From Bacillota bacterium (GTDB lineage: Bacteria > Bacillota > UBA4882 > UBA8346), in the NCBI GenBank assembly GCA_029776205.1, contig JAKOTQ010000081.1, positions 24,290 to 88,289 of the forward strand: a DNA stretch of 64,000 nucleotides, read 5' to 3'. Shown here piece by piece: positions 56,972 through 64,000 of this stretch (positions within the stretch are counted from its first letter, which is position 1; each line of letters starts with the position of its first letter). Below the pieces are notes generated by a model that did not search any database, was not told where the DNA came from, and saw only the letters and a program-made list of their open reading frames with translations. The position numbers were made by a program, and so were the translations under genes.

Positions 56972-57925
56972 TTGGCCGGTTTATTGAAAAAAATAAAAAA
57001 GAAGTTTGGTAAAGGTTTTACGTTTTTAGTTGTTCCTAATTCCTATGGTTCGGTTAAAAGTATCGTTGTACCATTTCCGATTTTGGTATTAATCGCTTTG
57101 GTTATCGTTTTTAATATATTTGTTTGTATCGGTTTTACCACACAGGTTGGTCAAATCTATCAAATCCGGAAAGAAATATGGGATAAGGATATGCAGATTG
57201 CCCGTTTGAAACGGGAACAAAAAGAGATCCAACCGACTTTGGAAACGAGTCTTCAAATTGTTGAAGAACTAAACCGGTTAAAAGCCGAGCGTGCTAAGCT
57301 TATGAGTACGTGGAAAAACATTCAGCAAAAAGGTGGACGGTTAAATTCTTCCGTGAGCCGGTCCACTTCAGTCAGGATCCCACAGTATACGTTGATTTCG
57401 CCAAATGAGAAGTTGACAACATTGGAAGAACTCAATGTAAATCTTGAACAGTTGGAACGATTTATAAGAGAGGAACAACAAGAGCAAGACAACTTACATA
57501 AACAGTTATTGGCATATGAAGTAAAACTGGATCATACTCCTTCCCGGTGGCCTGTGGATTCACGAAAGATTACATCATGGTTTGGAAGCCGATATCATCC
57601 GGTATATCGTCAATATCGATATCATTCCGGAATAGATATTAAAGTTGGTTATGGAACGAAAGTGGCCAGTGCAGCAGATGGTGTTGTATCTTTTGCCGGA
57701 TACAAAGGAGGATATGGATACACGGTCATTATAGATCATGGTTATGGTTATCAAACGTTATATGCACATAATTATAAAATCTTAGTAAGAAAAGGGCAAA
57801 AAGTAGAAAAAGGACAATTAATATCTTATTCTGGGAATAGCGGTACAAGCACAGGACCTCATTTACATTTTGAAGTCCATGTTGGTGGAAAGACGGTCAA
57901 CCCAATTTTATATTTGAAAAATTGA
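56972..57925 (+). CDS. M23 (LytM) peptidase with membrane anchor and coiled coil
   Basis: I chose TTG 56972, with GGGGGTGA six bases upstream. The roughly 317-residue protein has a basic cytoplasmic start and one membrane segment (about residues 30-55). A coiled coil of about 100 residues follows, then a LytM domain with HSGIDIKVGYGT (His and Asp zinc ligands), YQTLYAHN and HLHFEVHV (H-x-H). The zinc site is complete, so it should cut peptidoglycan peptides. It is 14 bases from the bactofilin gene, a pairing linked to cell-shape control in other bacteria. Confidence 0.9.
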   Translation: MAGLLKKIKKKFGKGFTFLVVPNSYGSVKSIVVPFPILVLIALVIVFNIFVCIGFTTQVGQIYQIRKEIWDKDMQIARLKREQKEIQPTLETSLQIVEELNRLKAERAKLMSTWKNIQQKGGRLNSSVSRSTSVRIPQYTLISPNEKLTTLEELNVNLEQLERFIREEQQEQDNLHKQLLAYEVKLDHTPSRWPVDSRKITSWFGSRYHPVYRQYRYHSGIDIKVGYGTKVASAADGVVSFAGYKGGYGYTVIIDHGYGYQTLYAHNYKILVRKGQKVEKGQLISYSGNSGTSTGPHLHFEVHVGGKTVNPILYLKN

Positions 57926-57939
57926 GGGAGGAGTCGAGG

Positions 57940-58344
57940 ATGTTGTCCAAAGGGAAAGATACTGCAAATACGCGGCGGGTCGATACATTAATTGGGAAAG
58001 ACTTTAGTTTCAAAGGAAATTTAGAGGCTTCAAGCGGAGCGGTTCGAGTTGACGGGTATTTTGAAGGAGAAATGAATATTGGCGGCGATCTGATTGTTGG
58101 CGAAAGCGGAGTCGTTGTTGGGAAAGTAGTCGCTAAAAATATTACGATTGCCGGAGAGGTTAAAGGAGTTATTGAGGCCAGGGGAAAATTGGAATTAACA
58201 CCGACAGCGAAAGTTACAGCTGATGCGAAAATGGTGTTTCTTATTGTAGAAGATGGCGCATATATTCAAGGACAATGCGAACCGTTACCGCGAGGAGATC
58301 TGAAAGAGCGCGGCAAGTTATTAGTAGAATCGGTGGAACAATGA
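57940..58344 (+). CDS. Bactofilin (polymer-forming cytoskeletal protein)
   Basis: I chose ATG 57940, with GGGAGGAG upstream. The roughly 134-residue product has the bactofilin core: VDTLIGKDFSFKGNLEASSG, then VRVDGYFEGEMNIGGDLIVG and short repeats of VGKVVAKNITIAGEVKGVIE. These form a right-handed beta-helix that polymerises without nucleotide. It follows the M23 peptidase and probably guides that enzyme to a site on the cell envelope. Confidence 0.93.
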   Translation: MLSKGKDTANTRRVDTLIGKDFSFKGNLEASSGAVRVDGYFEGEMNIGGDLIVGESGVVVGKVVAKNITIAGEVKGVIEARGKLELTPTAKVTADAKMVFLIVEDGAYIQGQCEPLPRGDLKERGKLLVESVEQ

Positions 58345-58354
58345 ATAGTGAATC

Positions 58355-58382
58355 AAAAAACTCCTGTGAAAGGAGTTTTTTA
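58355..58382. terminator. Bidirectional terminator between bactofilin and NlpC/P60 genes
   Basis: ACTCCT and AGGAGT form the stem, with A and T tracts on either side, serving two convergent genes. Confidence 0.85.
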
Positions 58383-58389
58383 TTTTGAT

Positions 58390-59085
58390 TTATTCGTTTA
58401 TTGTGGAGAGAATCCGACGAGCGCCTTGATATCGGGGAAGATAATATCCTGATGTTAATGGGCTGATGGTAACTCGACCGGCACCTGAGGAAGCATGAAT
58501 GAAGTTACCATTTTCTGTGTAGATACCGACGTGATTGATGATTTTAGAACCTAATGTTTTAAAGAAAACTAAGTCTCCTTTTTGTAGGGAGTCTTTTTCT
58601 ATAGGCTGGCCATATTTCATTTGTTCTGATGCCTTGTGGGGAAGCTCATAACCAAATTGGGCATAGACGTAACGAGTAAAGCCGGAACAATCAAAACCGC
58701 TAGGAGAATTTCCGCCATAACGGTATTTGGTATTTAACAGAGAATGAGCAAAACGGATAAGTTCTTCATGTAAAGGGCTCATCAAATGTTCCGATGGTGA
58801 TAATGGAGAAAAAGAAATGTATTGTACTGATACCCATCCGGTAAGTTCATTGGGAAGTTTAATATAAACCCATTCATCTTGTTGGTTTATAATTTCACAA
58901 GGCTGACCTCTTTTTAATACAGTGATGATTGGTGATGATGTTGATGGTTCTGAGCGAAGGTTTACGGCAGAAGCGGCTATGAAAGAAATATCGGTGACAG
59001 ATTCGGAATAAATAATTGAAACAAAACCAAACAGAAAAAGAAGAAATATAAGGGTCCAGCGATAGCATTTCCCGGTTGGGCGCAT
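58390..59085 (-). CDS. SH3b-NlpC/P60 peptidoglycan endopeptidase
   Basis: I chose the ATG at 59085, with AAAGGAG upstream. The roughly 231-residue protein has a signal peptide (WTLIFLLFLFGFVSIIYSES) and a bacterial SH3 domain (AAVNLRSEPSTSSPIITVLK, GQPCEIINQQDEWVYIKLP). The NlpC/P60 domain carries catalytic Cys in GFDCSGFTRY, His in INHVGIYT and a second His in FIHASSGAG. It should cleave stem peptides. It is convergent with the bactofilin gene and part of a group of cell-wall enzymes. Confidence 0.93.
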   Translation of the reverse strand: MRPTGKCYRWTLIFLLFLFGFVSIIYSESVTDISFIAASAVNLRSEPSTSSPIITVLKRGQPCEIINQQDEWVYIKLPNELTGWVSVQYISFSPLSPSEHLMSPLHEELIRFAHSLLNTKYRYGGNSPSGFDCSGFTRYVYAQFGYELPHKASEQMKYGQPIEKDSLQKGDLVFFKTLGSKIINHVGIYTENGNFIHASSGAGRVTISPLTSGYYLPRYQGARRILSTINE

Positions 59086-59199
59086 CGGGTTGGCTCCTTT
59101 CAAATAGCGTTAATCGATAATACATATGAAGTTATTATATAAAAAAGTATAAAAAAATATCATACAGATTTCAAGAATAACGGATTATATAAAGAAACA

Positions 59200-59215
59200 G
59201 GTTTCACGTGAAACA
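59200..59215. promoter_or_regulatory. Near-perfect parS site
   Basis: GGTTTCACGTGAAACA differs from consensus parS only at the first base. It lies in the gap between the divergent NlpC/P60 and lytic transglycosylase genes. Confidence 0.88.
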
Positions 59216-59320
59216 TTTTATGAAAAAATGTATAAAAGATAACATTTTATCCAATACTGAAAACGAAGAGTATCCAAGGATGTTACACCTTCTGGATACT
59301 AGGTTTCAGGAGGGATAAAA

Positions 59321-60082
59321 TTGATTTACAATGAAGAACAGTTAATTAGATTATTTGTGATAATTGTTGTTTTAATGATTTTGGGTACAATCGTAGCTTA
59401 TGAGATTGAGGATAATACTATCCATGTTAATATTCCATTAGGTGCTATCGGTGAAGTTTCTGTCAGCCATTATCAAAAAGATGTCATTATGAATATGATT
59501 TCATCAATGAATCCGCGAATATCTTATGAAGATCGGATGATGATTTGCCGAGAGATTATGATACAGAGTGAGCGGTTTGGCTTACATCCATTTTTAATTA
59601 CTGGAGTGATAGCCGCCGAATCTTCTTTTCGGCCGCAAGTTGTATCACGCTGTAAAGCAAGAGGCCTTATGCAGATTACAGATACAGTATCACGGATGAT
59701 GGGGATTATGAATCCTTATGATATCCGTCAAAATATCTATGCAGGTACAAAGTATTTACAGATGTTATTCGGGCGGTTTTTTGATGAAGAGTTGGTTTTA
59801 GCGGCCTATAATGCCGGTCCAACGCGGGTAGCCCGGTTAAAACGGATTCCGAAGATAAGGGAAACTCTTAATTATGTAAAGAAAGTTCTGGATTATCAAT
59901 CATTTATGAAAAGTCAACTTGTACGTCAAATTCAGCAGGATTTTTTGAAACCGGCAGTTACGAGAGTAGCTTGGGATAGATGTATCCCTAAGCAAATAGA
60001 GTTAAAGCAGGATACACCACATTTAATAATGCTATCAGGGCAAGTTTGTTGTGAGTCAAGGCGAAATTCAATCCTTGTCTAA
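59321..60082 (+). CDS. Membrane-anchored lytic transglycosylase (SLT)
   Basis: The 253-residue protein starts at TTG 59321 with AGGAGGG upstream. An N-terminal anchor (LFVIIVVLMILGTIVAY) is followed by an SLT domain with catalytic Glu in GVIAAESSFRP, SRCKARGLMQIT, NIYAGTKYLQML and LAAYNAGPTRV. It cleaves glycan strands of peptidoglycan. Its end overlaps the convergent DUF559 gene by 15 bases. Confidence 0.92.
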   Translation: MIYNEEQLIRLFVIIVVLMILGTIVAYEIEDNTIHVNIPLGAIGEVSVSHYQKDVIMNMISSMNPRISYEDRMMICREIMIQSERFGLHPFLITGVIAAESSFRPQVVSRCKARGLMQITDTVSRMMGIMNPYDIRQNIYAGTKYLQMLFGRFFDEELVLAAYNAGPTRVARLKRIPKIRETLNYVKKVLDYQSFMKSQLVRQIQQDFLKPAVTRVAWDRCIPKQIELKQDTPHLIMLSGQVCCESRRNSILV

Positions 60083-60523
60083 GCTTGAAAAGAATTCTTC
60101 AGGAGAAAGGAAGGTTCGTTTCTTGGGATTTTCCTGTGGTAATTTCAGATGGCGGAGAGATTCTTTCCAAGCATCATTAATAGTTGTTGGAGAGTTAGTT
60201 AAGGAAGAAAGTTGTTGAATATAGCTTTTTATGGTTTGAATCGTCTTTTCGGGGTTTTGATAAATTTGGTGATTATGAAAGCGGATAAGCGTGTAACCTT
60301 TTTGGGCAAGGATGTTTTCTTTGCGAGTATCCACTTTTTGCTGTGACGTACTTAAGTGAAATAATCCATCAACTTCGATGACTATACGGTATACTGGTAA
60401 TACAAAGTCGAATTCATAACCTTCGATAAAAACATTTTGGCGGAAAGAAATTTTATGTTTGGTCAATAGGGAAGCTAACAGCTTTTCAGCTTTGGTCCGG
60501 TTGGCTGAATGATGAGAACCCAT
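60068..60523 (-). CDS. DUF559 (Vsr-like endonuclease fold) protein
   Basis: The 151-residue protein has ANRTKAEKLLASLL, FRQNVFIEGYEFDFVLPVYR (Asp) and IVIEVDGLFH (E-x-D), then KVDTRKENILAQKGYTLIRF. This is the DUF559 pattern related to very-short-patch repair endonucleases. Targets of such proteins are largely unknown. The gene is isolated on the minus strand between two plus-strand genes. Confidence 0.88.
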   Translation of the reverse strand: MGSHHSANRTKAEKLLASLLTKHKISFRQNVFIEGYEFDFVLPVYRIVIEVDGLFHLSTSQQKVDTRKENILAQKGYTLIRFHNHQIYQNPEKTIQTIKSYIQQLSSLTNSPTTINDAWKESLRHLKLPQENPKKRTFLSPEEFFSSLDKD

Positions 60524-60557
60524 GATGTTACTCCAGTGTTTTAGTGAGAGGGCAAAA

Positions 60558-60595
60558 TTGACATTTTCCTGACATTACCGTATACTAAAGTATAC
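60558..60595 (+). promoter_or_regulatory. glnR-glnA promoter with overlapping 16-bp dyad
   Basis: TTGACA (60558-60563), a 17-base spacer and TATACT (60581-60586) form a near-consensus sigma-A promoter. GTATACTAAAGTATAC (60580-60595) is a perfect 7-2-7 dyad covering the -10 and the start-site side. A dimeric MerR-type regulator such as the GlnR encoded just downstream is the likely ligand. The dyad is not the classic TGTNA-N7-TNACA GlnR box. Confidence 0.8.
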
Positions 60596-60645
60596 AGGAT
60601 TAACTTATTCTATAGTATAGATAGATTTACAGAATTAATCAAGGG

Positions 60646-60698
60646 CAGACAGCTTGGACTTTTACCAGAAAAGTAATTCCTTAATTCCATGTTGTCTG
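60646..60698 (+). other. Possible stem-loop in the glnR leader
   Basis: CAGACAGCTTGGA can pair with TCCATGTTGTCTG with two mismatched or bulged bases. It sits between the promoter and the glnR RBS. No known riboswitch motif was recognised. Confidence 0.4.
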
Positions 60699-60727
60699 AG
60701 TGGAAATAAATGAATAAGGTGAAAACG

Positions 60728-61108
60728 ATGAATCCAAGAAATGATTCGATTTATCCCATCAGTGTTGTGATGAATATGACTAATCTTTCTGCCCGTCAAA
60801 TTCGATATTATGAGACGCACGGACTGATTAAACCGGCACGGTCAAAAGGGAACCAACGGCTGTATACTCCGGCTGATGTGGAAAATCTGTTACTGATAAA
60901 ATCCTTGCTCGATAAAGGTTTAAATTTGGACGGTATTAAAGCGATTATGAACGGGCCTAAGCCGGTGGAAACCGCCACAACCACGGCTGCGTCTCCGACT
61001 GCTCCTCTGTTTAATCCGCAACGGCCCGGGGTTCCCAAATTGACGTCTCTTTATCCTGTTAATAACCAGGAAGCTTTGAACGATTTGCTAAAGCATAAAC
61101 ATAAATAA
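60728..61108 (+). CDS. glnR: MerR-family nitrogen regulator GlnR
   Basis: I chose ATG 60728, with AAGGTG upstream. The roughly 126-residue protein has the MerR winged helix (PISVVMNMTNLSARQIRYYE, then HGLIKPARSKGNQRLYTPADV, then LLIKSLLDKGLNLDGI). Its short flexible tail ends NDLLKHKHK, as in GlnR proteins, whose tail senses feedback-inhibited glutamine synthetase. It lies 10 bases before glnA, the standard glnRA operon. Confidence 0.93.
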   Translation: MNPRNDSIYPISVVMNMTNLSARQIRYYETHGLIKPARSKGNQRLYTPADVENLLLIKSLLDKGLNLDGIKAIMNGPKPVETATTTAASPTAPLFNPQRPGVPKLTSLYPVNNQEALNDLLKHKHK

Positions 61109-61118
61109 GGGGATAGTT

Positions 61119-62441
61119 ATGACGAAACAGGAAATTTTAAGCAAATGTAAGGAGTTGGATATTCGTTTTATCCGCTTGCAGTTTACCGATATTCTGGGCG
61201 TGGTAAAGAATTTGGCCATTCCGGTCAGCCAGTTGGAACGGGCCCTCAATGAAGAAATTGTTTTTGATGGTTCTTCGATTGAAGGGTTTACCCGGGTCGA
61301 GGAATCGGATATGATCTTAAAACCGGACCTGGATTCGTTCACGATATTCCCTTGGCGCCCCCGGGAAGGCGGCGTCGCCCGGTTGATTTGTGATATCTAT
61401 ACGCCGGAAGGGCAGCCTTTTGAAGGAGATCCCCGTTATGTTTTGAAGAAAGCGATTCGGGAAGCCGCCGATATGGGCTATTCCATCAATATTGGTCCGG
61501 AATGTGAGTTCTTCTTATTTAAATTGGATGAGAAAGGAAATCCGACCACCATCAGTCACGATAAAGGCGGTTACTTTGATTTGTCCCCCAATGATTTGGG
61601 GGAAAATACCCGGCGTGAGATCATTTTGACACTGGAAGAGATGGGCTTTGAAATTGAAGCGTCACATCATGAGGTATCTCCCGGGCAACATGAGATTAAG
61701 TTTAAATATTCCGATCCGCTGACGACTGCCGACCGGGTGACCACATTGAAGTTTGTGACCCGGATTATCGCCCAACGTAATAACTTACATGCCACTTTTA
61801 TGCCGAAGCCGATTTTCGGTATCAACGGTTCAGGGATGCATGTCCATCTTTCCTTATTTAAGAACGGAGAAAACGCTTTTTATGATCCTGACCGTCCGCA
61901 CCAATTAAGCGAGGAAGCCCGTTATTTTATCGGCGGTGTGCTAAAACATATCAAAGGGATAACGGCGATAACCAATCCTTTGGTCAATTCCTACAAGCGT
62001 CTGGTTCCCGGCTATGAAGCCCCTGTTTTTCAGACATGGTCAGTTTCCAACCGGACTGCTTTGATTCGGGTTCCGGCCGGGAGGGGCAACGGGACCCGGA
62101 TAGAAATCCGAAATCCGGATTCCTGTTGTAATCCGTATTTGGCATTTAGCCTGATAATTCGGGCTGGATTGGACGGAATTATCCATAAAATCATGCCGAC
62201 GGATCCCGTTGACAAAAATGTCTATCTTATGACTCCGGCAGAACGGGCTTTGGATAATATTACGAATTTGCCCGGTTCGCTCAGTGAAGCGTTGAGCGAA
62301 TTTGAAAAAAGCGAGTTGTGTTTAAACACATTGGGACAGCATATTTTTTATCATTTCCTGGAAGCCAAACAGATTGAATGGGAAGTCTATAAAAATCAGA
62401 TTCATCAATGGGAGCTTGATCAGTACTTAGGAGTTTTTTAA
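61119..62441 (+). CDS. glnA: Glutamine synthetase type I
   Basis: The 440-residue protein has the GS beta-grasp start (IRFIRLQFTDILGVVKNLA) and the active-site segments FDGSSIEGF, GPECEFFLF, HHEVSPGQHEIKF, NGSGMHVHLSLF and NSYKRLVPGYEAPVF, with RIEIRNPDSCCNPYLAFSLI. It is the GSI-alpha length without an adenylylation insert. It makes glutamine from glutamate and ammonia and, when feedback-inhibited, should signal to GlnR. A strong terminator follows. Confidence 0.97.
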   Translation: MTKQEILSKCKELDIRFIRLQFTDILGVVKNLAIPVSQLERALNEEIVFDGSSIEGFTRVEESDMILKPDLDSFTIFPWRPREGGVARLICDIYTPEGQPFEGDPRYVLKKAIREAADMGYSINIGPECEFFLFKLDEKGNPTTISHDKGGYFDLSPNDLGENTRREIILTLEEMGFEIEASHHEVSPGQHEIKFKYSDPLTTADRVTTLKFVTRIIAQRNNLHATFMPKPIFGINGSGMHVHLSLFKNGENAFYDPDRPHQLSEEARYFIGGVLKHIKGITAITNPLVNSYKRLVPGYEAPVFQTWSVSNRTALIRVPAGRGNGTRIEIRNPDSCCNPYLAFSLIIRAGLDGIIHKIMPTDPVDKNVYLMTPAERALDNITNLPGSLSEALSEFEKSELCLNTLGQHIFYHFLEAKQIEWEVYKNQIHQWELDQYLGVF

Positions 62442-62473
62442 CCGGGTCTGTGAACAGAGTGGAATATGGCACG

Positions 62474-62507
62474 AAAAAGCCGGTAACCTTTTGGTTACCG
62501 GCTTTTT
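62474..62507. terminator. Bidirectional terminator after glnA
   Basis: GCCGGTAACC and GGTTACCGGC form a perfect 10-bp stem with loop TTTT and A/T tracts on both sides. The stop codon of the convergent phosphoribosyltransferase lies inside it. Confidence 0.93.
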
Positions 62508-63112
62508 GTCGAATGTACCGAAGATAAAATAGCCTGAACGGCAGCGTCGGATACCGGTTCAAAGTCATGGTAATAGTGGCCCACTGCTGTAAAGTAATCT
62601 GGAATATAAGGGCAGATGATATGGTCAGCCCAGAAACTTAGCCGGTTTAATGCTTCCCGGGAACCGACCGGGACGGCCAGGCAAATTTGGTGGGGGTTGA
62701 AGGTTTTTAACCAACGTAAGGCTGCTTCCATCGTGTAACCTGTAGCAATCCCGTCATCAATGACTATCAGGGATTTGTCCCGAAGTTCAGGGAGAGTGTC
62801 GTTTTGCTGAAAGAGAGATAATCGACACCGGATTTCCCGATATTCGAGGGCGATCTGCTTTTCGATGTAATCTTGAGGGATGGCCAAAGCTTCAATATAT
62901 TTGTCATTGGCTATAAATTGGCCGTCCGGTGTAACGGCCCCGATGGCGATCTCCGGATCGAACGGGGCTCCGATTTTACGGACAATGATCAAGCCATGGG
63001 GCAAATCAAAAAGTTGGGCTATTTCTCCGGCGACGATGGTGCCGCCCCGAGGAAGGCTGAGGATGACGCTGTCACCGGTAATATGGGGAGTAAGGTGAGA
63101 GGCCAAAATCAT
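62495..63112 (-). CDS. Phosphoribosyltransferase family protein, probable N-terminal frameshift
   Basis: The 205-residue frame starts at ATG 63112. It has SVILSLPRGGTIVAGEIAQL, KIGAPFDPEIAIGAV and the PRPP loop SLIVIDDGIATGYTM, typical of the PRTase group often annotated as predicted phosphoribosyltransferase. Relatives start with a D-R-x-x-A-G-x-x-L-A stretch. Here, a frame starting at ATG 63159 or 63153 (RBS GAGGT at 63166-63170) encodes LYENRQEAG and stops at TGA 63109-63111, overlapping ATG 63112. One added base would join both parts as QEAG-MILASHL. Either the gene is frameshifted, or the two frames are coupled. Substrate unknown. Confidence 0.78.
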   Translation of the reverse strand: MILASHLTPHITGDSVILSLPRGGTIVAGEIAQLFDLPHGLIIVRKIGAPFDPEIAIGAVTPDGQFIANDKYIEALAIPQDYIEKQIALEYREIRCRLSLFQQNDTLPELRDKSLIVIDDGIATGYTMEAALRWLKTFNPHQICLAVPVGSREALNRLSFWADHIICPYIPDYFTAVGHYYHDFEPVSDAAVQAILSSVHSTKSR

Positions 63113-63190
63113 CCGGCCTCTTGGCGGTTTTCATAAAGAATGGTCTCGTTCATGGCCATAATCTAACCTCTTTTAAAATTTCATACTGTT

Positions 63191-64000
63191 CTAGAAATTG
63201 TATCGGGATGCTTCATAACGATTTTTAGGGTTCCACAAAAGCCATTCGTAGATGCCGTTGTCTTCCAAAGCTTTGATTTGGGCTTCCAGTTGTTCTTTGC
63301 CGTAAGGGTTGCCCAATGAAAAGTCTTGAATCCACGGCCGCATTTTGGTATTGGAAGAAGGCACTTTTTTCAATGCGGCTTTGACGGCTTGATCGATGGT
63401 TTCATAAGGGTGTAAATCCGGTTCGGCAATGCCAAAGGTGCCTTTCGGATAGTGGGAAGGGTAGACCATGGGACAAACATAATCGACGGCTTCGACGACT
63501 TTTTCGTATTTTTGGCCAATATTCAAGTCATCAGCAACGGATAACACCAAACCGAAGATATCAGCGGACACCGGAATGTTCATTTTATTCAATTCGGTTT
63601 TGGCATACTTCAAGAAGTTGCGAATCACATCTTCTTTCGCCTCCCCTTTGGAATAAGGATAGACTGCTTCGCTAATCTTACCGTCGCTTAAAAAACGGAC
63701 ATAGTCAAATTGGATTTCGGAGAATCCCATCTCAGCAACTTCTTTGGCGACGTCCACATTATATTTCCATACTTCCTCGCTGTGGGGATCGACCCAGATC
63801 ATTCCTTTGCGATCTCGCCACAAACCGCCGTTTCGGCTTTTAACGGCAAGATCCGTACGTTTGGTTGCCAATAATGGGTCTTTAAATACGACGATGCGGG
63901 CAATGGTATAAATGCCGGCGTCGTTTAATTCGCGGACCAGTTGTGGCAAATTGGCGATACGTTTGGAAGAAGAGTTGATTTGCTGGGCCAAAGGAACGGA
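63191..64000 (-). CDS. DUF4015/GHL-type glycosidase-like protein, partial
   Basis: The frame is open to the right edge of the window, so the N-terminus, probably with a signal peptide or anchor, is missing. The visible 269 residues form a TIM-barrel-like pattern: AGIYTIARIVVFKDP, WVDPHSEEVWKYNVDVAKEV, FSEIQFDYVRF (D-x-V-R-F, conserved acid), VSADIFGLVLS, VDYVCPMVYPSHY and RPWIQDFSLG. This is characteristic of DUF4015, a putative glycoside hydrolase family. It may act on surface or cell-wall glycans. Confidence 0.85.
   Translation of the reverse strand, partial: SVPLAQQINSSSKRIANLPQLVRELNDAGIYTIARIVVFKDPLLATKRTDLAVKSRNGGLWRDRKGMIWVDPHSEEVWKYNVDVAKEVAEMGFSEIQFDYVRFLSDGKISEAVYPYSKGEAKEDVIRNFLKYAKTELNKMNIPVSADIFGLVLSVADDLNIGQKYEKVVEAVDYVCPMVYPSHYPKGTFGIAEPDLHPYETIDQAVKAALKKVPSSNTKMRPWIQDFSLGNPYGKEQLEAQIKALEDNGIYEWLLWNPKNRYEASRYNF

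Noticed and set aside
60646..60698. Glutamine or T-box riboswitch in the glnR leader
   Set aside because: No T-box sequence or glutamine-aptamer core is visible; only a simple imperfect stem can be supported.

Overview
The window is the replication-origin region of a spore-forming Firmicute-type anaerobe that probably has an outer membrane. Evidence for the Firmicute assignment is gene order: rpmH-rnpA-yidD-yidC-jag-mnmE-mnmG-rsmG-parA-parB runs rightward from oriC, and dnaA-dnaN-recF-remB-gyrB runs leftward. SpoVG (with a textbook sigma-H promoter), SpoVT, a SPOCS-like protein and a large Bacillus-type SRP RNA point to endospore formation. Evidence for a diderm envelope is an inverse-autotransporter (intimin/invasin-type) adhesin and a second beta-barrel protein ending in Phe. 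A lineage such as Limnochordia/Hydrogenispora, Halanaerobiales or Negativicutes would fit; I cannot choose between them from this sequence.

Layout. 1-10.2 kb is an accessory surface region on the + strand: a LytTR fragment, the adhesin, a three-repeat jelly-roll-like protein, a camelysin-like protein, two paralogous GT4-type glycosyltransferases (the second without its catalytic motifs), a GT2 glycosyltransferase and a SPOCS/DUF3794-like protein. 10.3-15.8 kb holds an AT-rich nuclease-like gene with a SEC-C tail, a repeat-bearing intergenic region, a DUF2225 gene and a 5'-truncated beta-barrel gene. 16-29.8 kb is mostly a conserved minus-strand block: rlmH, htrA, spoVT-mfd-(PrsW-like)-pth-glmU-tRNA-Gln-spoVG-(MobA-like)-GntR-ispE, then the SRP RNA. 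30-36.8 kb holds a phosphodiesterase, a two-gene SUF system (SufC-SufB), a PL9-like lipoprotein gene with a frameshift in its signal peptide, an amidohydrolase, two tRNA-Ser genes, tadA and a PHP-domain gene.

36.8-54.2 kb is the origin core. DnaA boxes lie on both sides of dnaA, and genes are transcribed away from the origin on both arms. Two MnmG-type genes stand in tandem. parA/parB are followed by two perfect parS sites and a third near-perfect one 5 kb on. 54.3-62.4 kb contains larB-larC, DUF4446, an M23 peptidase with a bactofilin, an NlpC/P60 hydrolase, a lytic transglycosylase and glnR-glnA behind a sigma-A promoter that overlaps a 16-bp dyad. The window ends in a phosphoribosyltransferase with a probable N-terminal frameshift and the C-terminal part of a DUF4015 glycosidase-like protein.

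For follow-up I would rank highest the tandem MnmG paralogue, the surface/spore glycosylation cluster with its active/inactive glycosyltransferase pair, the nuclease-SEC-C gene, the PrsW-like protein inside the mfd operon and the T-tract frameshift in the PL9-like lipoprotein. No CRISPR array, complete insertion sequence or rRNA gene was seen.
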